DNA from: Nitrospirota bacterium
Lineage (GTDB): Bacteria; Nitrospirota; Thermodesulfovibrionia; Thermodesulfovibrionales; JdFR-85
Length of the DNA: 8,035 bases
Assembly: GCA_013151785.1 (NCBI GenBank)
Contig: JAADHP010000166.1
Span: forward strand, 1 to 8,035
Direction of reading: 5' to 3'
Translations under genes and position numbers: made by a program
Shown here: positions 5,425-8,035 of the stretch, piece after piece
Position numbering within the stretch: position 1 is the stretch's first letter
Layout of the letters: each line of letters starts with the position of its first letter
Notes under the pieces: model-generated
Told to the model about the DNA's origin: nothing
Database searches by the model: none
Seen by the model: the letters and a program-made list of their open reading frames with translations, nothing else

Positions 5425-6625
5425 ATTAATCATGCCAGAATTTGTTTATGAAGCAGTAGATAGAGAGGGCAAAAAAATCAAAGCAAAGGTGCAGGCCACT
5501 GATGTGGAGACCCTGAAGGAATCACTCAAAAGAGAAGGCTACATACCTCTGTCTATCTCTCCCTTCAGAGAAAGCCGATTCAATATCTTTAAGAGAGCAG
5601 GGCAGAAAGACCTCCTTGTACTGACTCAGGAGTTGGCCAGTCTTCTCAGCTCAGGTCTCCCCTTGGACAGGGCTATTTTCATTCTCTCTCAACATGCTGA
5701 AAAACATGAATTAAGAGAGATTCTTAATGAGATTTACAAGGATCTGCAACAGGGCAAATCCCTCTCAGAGGCAATGGGCAGACATAAAATCTTTCCCAAA
5801 TTATATGTTAACATGGTACGTTCTGGTGAAGCAGGAGGAGTCCTTGAACCCGTTCTCATGAGAATTGTATCATTCCTTGAGACAACCACTGCCTTTAAGG
5901 AAGAGGTCCTTTCTGCACTCATCTATCCAATACTTCTAACTGTAGTAGGCTCTGTTTCAATAGCTATACTTATGCTGTATGTTATACCCAGATTTGCTGT
6001 AATCTTCGAAGAAATGGGACAGAGTCTTCCACTACCTACAATGATTCTGCTCAACATGAGCCATTTTGTAGTAAAATTCTGGTGGCTTGGGGTAGCCTCT
6101 CTTATAGCATTAATATACTTTCTCAGGCGGTACGCAAGCACAGAAGAAGGTAGACTTGTTATGGATAGACTGCTGCTTAAAATACCTGTAGTCAGACGAT
6201 TACAAACAAGACTCTATATTTCTCGTTTTGCAAGAACCATGGGAACACTCCTTAAAAGCGGGGTACCCATCCTGAAGGCAATAAGGATATCGCGAGAGGT
6301 GGTCGGAAATGAGGTGGTCTCCAAGAAGCTTGAAGGACTTGAGGAAGGTGTCAGGAAAGGACGTGGGGTAAGCCAACCCCTGAGGGAAAGTGGTGTTTTC
6401 CCTGAAATTGTGCTTCAGATGGTAGCTGTGGGTGAGGAAGCAGGAAGGCTTGAGGAGACCTTCCTGAACATTGCCGAACGTTTTGAAAATGAGACACGCT
6501 CCATGATAAAAAGGCTTATAGCCTTCATAGAACCAGCGATTATTCTCTTCATGGGATTGATTGTTGCCTTTATAGTTATTTCCATGCTTCTCGCAATCTT
6601 CAGTATAAATGAGATACCTTTATAA
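5420..6625 (+). CDS. gspF: Type II secretion system inner-membrane protein GspF
   Basis: GspF/PilC-family platform protein of the inner membrane, which couples the assembly ATPase to pseudopilus growth in type II secretion. The chosen 401-aa form begins M-I-L-I-M-P-E-F-V-Y-E-A-V-D. Two homologous T2SSF domains are present (about 65-188 and 265-388), each with the F-P-x-x-x-x-x-M-V-x-x-G-E-x-x-G motif (125-139; 327-342). Membrane helices lie near 170-190, 218-235 and 369-393. The N-terminal M-P-x-F-x-Y block and the ending point to GspF more than PilC. GAAAGGT (5404-5410) sits 9 nt before ATG 5420; ATG 5432 (at M-P-E-F) is a good alternative, and the frame is open back to ATG 5360. No other secretion genes are nearby, so it is isolated from the rest of the machine. 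It converges on rluD, sharing the last 6 nt. Confidence 0.9.
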   Translation: MILIMPEFVYEAVDREGKKIKAKVQATDVETLKESLKREGYIPLSISPFRESRFNIFKRAGQKDLLVLTQELASLLSSGLPLDRAIFILSQHAEKHELREILNEIYKDLQQGKSLSEAMGRHKIFPKLYVNMVRSGEAGGVLEPVLMRIVSFLETTTAFKEEVLSALIYPILLTVVGSVSIAILMLYVIPRFAVIFEEMGQSLPLPTMILLNMSHFVVKFWWLGVASLIALIYFLRRYASTEEGRLVMDRLLLKIPVVRRLQTRLYISRFARTMGTLLKSGVPILKAIRISREVVGNEVVSKKLEGLEEGVRKGRGVSQPLRESGVFPEIVLQMVAVGEEAGRLEETFLNIAERFENETRSMIKRLIAFIEPAIILFMGLIVAFIVISMLLAIFSINEIPL

Positions 6626-7564
6626 TGTCTTAAGTTGTTGCATTATCTCTAACATATCTTCTGGTATGGGGCTTGAAAATTCCAGCCACTCTCCAGTTAC
6701 TGGGTGAACAAACCCGAGCACAGCCGCATGAAGCATCTGCCGTGGTATTTTAATAGTTCTGTCTTTGATCTTCAAAGATGTTTTTCTGCCATAAACACTA
6801 TCTCCAAGCACAGGATGACCTATGGAAGAGAGGTGAACCCTTATCTGATGGGTCCTTCCTGTGGCGAGCCTTACCTCAATCAAAATGGAATTTTTATACT
6901 CCTCCAAAACCCTCCAGTATGTCTTTGCATAACGACCCCTCTTGACTCTTGTGGACATCTTTTTTCTATGGGTCTTACTTCTGCCAATGGGCAGCTCGAT
7001 CTCTCCTTCCCTTTCTTTCATATGTCCAAAAACAATAGCATAATATGTACGTTTGATCTCTCTCCTTTTAAATACTTCTACCAGGGTATAATATGCCTTT
7101 TCTGAAAGAGCAACCACTACCACTCCAGAGGTATCCTTATCCAGCCTGTGTACAACACCTGGCCTCAAAGGCCCTCCAACAGAGGCCAGTTTATCAATAT
7201 GATATGCCAGGGCATTCATAAGGGTTCCACTTCGGTGTCCTGCTGCAGGATACATAACCATTCCTGCTGGTTTGTTTATTACTGCCACATCTTCATCTTT
7301 GTACAATATCTCAAGAGGGATTGGCTCTGGCTTAAGAATGACCTCTTTATCTTCAAGAAGGGTCATCTCTATAATATCACCGGGTTTTATTTTCTGACCT
7401 GATTTGATTTCTTTGCCATTAAGCAATATAAAACCCTTTTCTATCAGTTTTTTGATAAAGGAACGGGTCTTTGCAGTTTTCTCGGCAAGATAGAGGTCTA
7501 TTCGTTGCCCTGCCTCTGAATCTGCTACCTTTATAATCTCTTTTATAATCTCTTTTGAATACAT
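6620..7564 (-). CDS. rluD: RluA/RluD-family 23S rRNA pseudouridine synthase
   Basis: A 314-aa pseudouridine synthase that isomerises specific uridines in rRNA. An N-terminal S4 RNA-binding domain (about 18-65) precedes the catalytic domain. The catalytic motif R-P-G-V-V-H-R-L-D-K-D-T-S-G (134-147) contains the nucleophilic Asp142; I-N-K-P-A-G-M-V-M-Y-P (96-106) and A-T-G-R-T-H-Q-I-R-V-H (234-244) are also family hallmarks. Retention of the S4 domain and its length favour RluD (large-subunit helix 69) over RluA, but the exact target is inferred. The ATG at 7564 is the only start before an in-frame TAG, though its ribosome-binding site is weak. A 12-nt tandem duplication gives E-I-I-K-E-I-I-K at residues 5-12. 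Its TAA overlaps the last leucine codon of the convergent gspF. Confidence 0.93.
   Translation of the reverse strand: MYSKEIIKEIIKVADSEAGQRIDLYLAEKTAKTRSFIKKLIEKGFILLNGKEIKSGQKIKPGDIIEMTLLEDKEVILKPEPIPLEILYKDEDVAVINKPAGMVMYPAAGHRSGTLMNALAYHIDKLASVGGPLRPGVVHRLDKDTSGVVVVALSEKAYYTLVEVFKRREIKRTYYAIVFGHMKEREGEIELPIGRSKTHRKKMSTRVKRGRYAKTYWRVLEEYKNSILIEVRLATGRTHQIRVHLSSIGHPVLGDSVYGRKTSLKIKDRTIKIPRQMLHAAVLGFVHPVTGEWLEFSSPIPEDMLEIMQQLKTL
7531..7554. repeat. 12-nt tandem duplication in the rluD 5' end
   Basis: TTATAATCTCTT occurs twice head to tail (7531-7542, 7543-7554). It is in frame and adds four residues (E-I-I-K) just after the rluD start, outside the S4 and catalytic domains. It looks like a slippage duplication and should be functionally neutral. 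Confidence 0.8.
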
Positions 7565-7597
7565 ATAAAAATACTACCACAAGGGCATGAACTATCT

Positions 7598-7688
7598 CTA
7601 TTGAACAATACTGTCCGGTAAACCGTGTAAGTCTTTGTAGGACAGGGAATAGTTGTTGTGTTTTTATCGGACACCACTGTCTATTGAA
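7598..7688. repeat. Small IS/MITE-like remnant with inverted and direct repeats
   Basis: TGTCCGGTAAA (7612-7622) and TTTATCGGACA (7663-7673) are inverted repeats with one mismatch. They are bracketed by an 8-bp direct repeat CTATTGAA (7598-7605 and 7681-7688) that could be a target-site duplication. The enclosed sequence is about 75 bp and has no coding capacity. This is the layout of a miniature insertion element or a collapsed IS. No transposase lies nearby and the family cannot be named. Confidence 0.4.
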
Positions 7689-7734
7689 TTGTAATATCAG
7701 AAATTCGTCTCTACTGTTATATCCCGGGCTAAAA

Positions 7735-7769
7735 AGTGAAGATCCCCGACCAGAGGTCGGAGCTTCACT
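7735..7769. repeat. Stem-loop AGTGAAG...CTTCACT with CCGACC/GGTCGG core
   Basis: An outer 7-bp stem (7735-7741 with 7763-7769) and an inner 6-bp stem (7746-7751 with 7755-7760) are separated by a small internal loop, with an AGA terminal loop. On the minus strand it is followed by TTTTT (7734-7730), so it could terminate leftward transcription reaching rluD. The mosaic, symmetrical shape also fits a REP-type repeat. Confidence 0.5.
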
Positions 7770-7778
7770 GTCTTTGAG

Positions 7779-7793
7779 GGGGGCAAAGCCCCC
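7779..7793. repeat. GC-rich hairpin GGGGGC-AAA-GCCCCC
   Basis: A 6-bp all-GC stem with an AAA loop, flanked on both sides by a TTTGAG direct repeat (7773-7778 and 7794-7799). It lies 9 nt from the preceding stem-loop, and the pair may be one composite repeat. No coding sequence covers this spacer; 7800-7891 shows nothing recognisable. Confidence 0.45.
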
Positions 7794-7891
7794 TTTGAGA
7801 TTTATCAAGGACATGTTACAGGAAGGGATCGAGTTGTAATAAAACAGAAATAGAGTATCAGACAGCCATCCATTATTTTCAGCAGGAAAAT

Positions 7892-7924
7892 AAAAAGGGA
7901 CATGGTAGAACCATGTCCCTTTTT
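7892..7924 (-). terminator. Strong rRNA-operon terminator
   Basis: AAAAAGGGACATGG (7892-7905) and CCATGTCCCTTTTT (7911-7924) form a 14-bp perfect stem with a TAGAA loop. The stem carries A and T runs at its ends, so it works in either direction. It lies just past the 3' end of the leftward 5S rRNA and should end the rRNA transcript. Confidence 0.88.
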
Positions 7925-7933
7925 AAATTTTAA

Positions 7934-8035
<102 letters not shown>

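Noticed and set aside
7419..7814. 131-aa open frame on the minus strand overlapping the rluD start
   Set aside because: It runs out of frame over the rluD 5' end and the repeat element, shows no family motif, and is low-complexity in places.

Overview
The window reads as bacterial chromosome of moderate GC. Its backbone is a leftward (minus-strand) run of housekeeping genes: a 5S rRNA cut by the right edge, rluD, then purH (cyclase domain only), a globin/PsiE membrane protein, purD, smpB and ssrA (tmRNA). gspF lies on the plus strand between rluD and purH, and a PEMT/ICMT-type methyltransferase lies at the left. The style of the proteins, the inferred tmRNA tag ANSELALAA and the split purine gene would fit a Nitrospirota- or deltaproteobacteria-like lineage. 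This is an impression; no sequence search was possible.

Layout. Positions 1-1160 hold a hairpin repeat, the membrane methyltransferase (189-935), a REP-like palindrome and a rho-independent terminator. Positions 1158-1603 hold a BrnT/BrnA toxin-antitoxin locus. Its antitoxin is intact, but the toxin has lost its 5' end exactly at the 3' CCA end of ssrA and is also frameshifted. Positions 1604-5240 are a tight leftward cluster with gaps of 6, 12, 4 and 43 nt: purH, globin-PsiE, purD, smpB, ssrA. Positions 5241-5419 are a divergent promoter region. gspF (5420-6625) and rluD (6620-7564) converge and share their stop-codon region. Positions 7565-7933 are non-coding, with an inverted/direct-repeat element, two hairpins and a strong bidirectional terminator behind the 5S rRNA (7934-8035, partial).

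How the genes work together. SmpB and tmRNA are obligate partners in trans-translation and lie side by side. PurD and PurH-N are early and final steps of purine synthesis. A predicted haem-binding membrane protein of unknown role sits between them, apparently translationally coupled to purH. The most unusual points are (i) a toxin remnant welded to the end of the tmRNA gene, leaving an orphan antitoxin with no visible terminator between it and ssrA; (ii) a protoglobin domain fused to a PsiE-like membrane domain inside a purine cluster; and (iii) a stand-alone IMP cyclohydrolase lacking the AICAR transformylase half.
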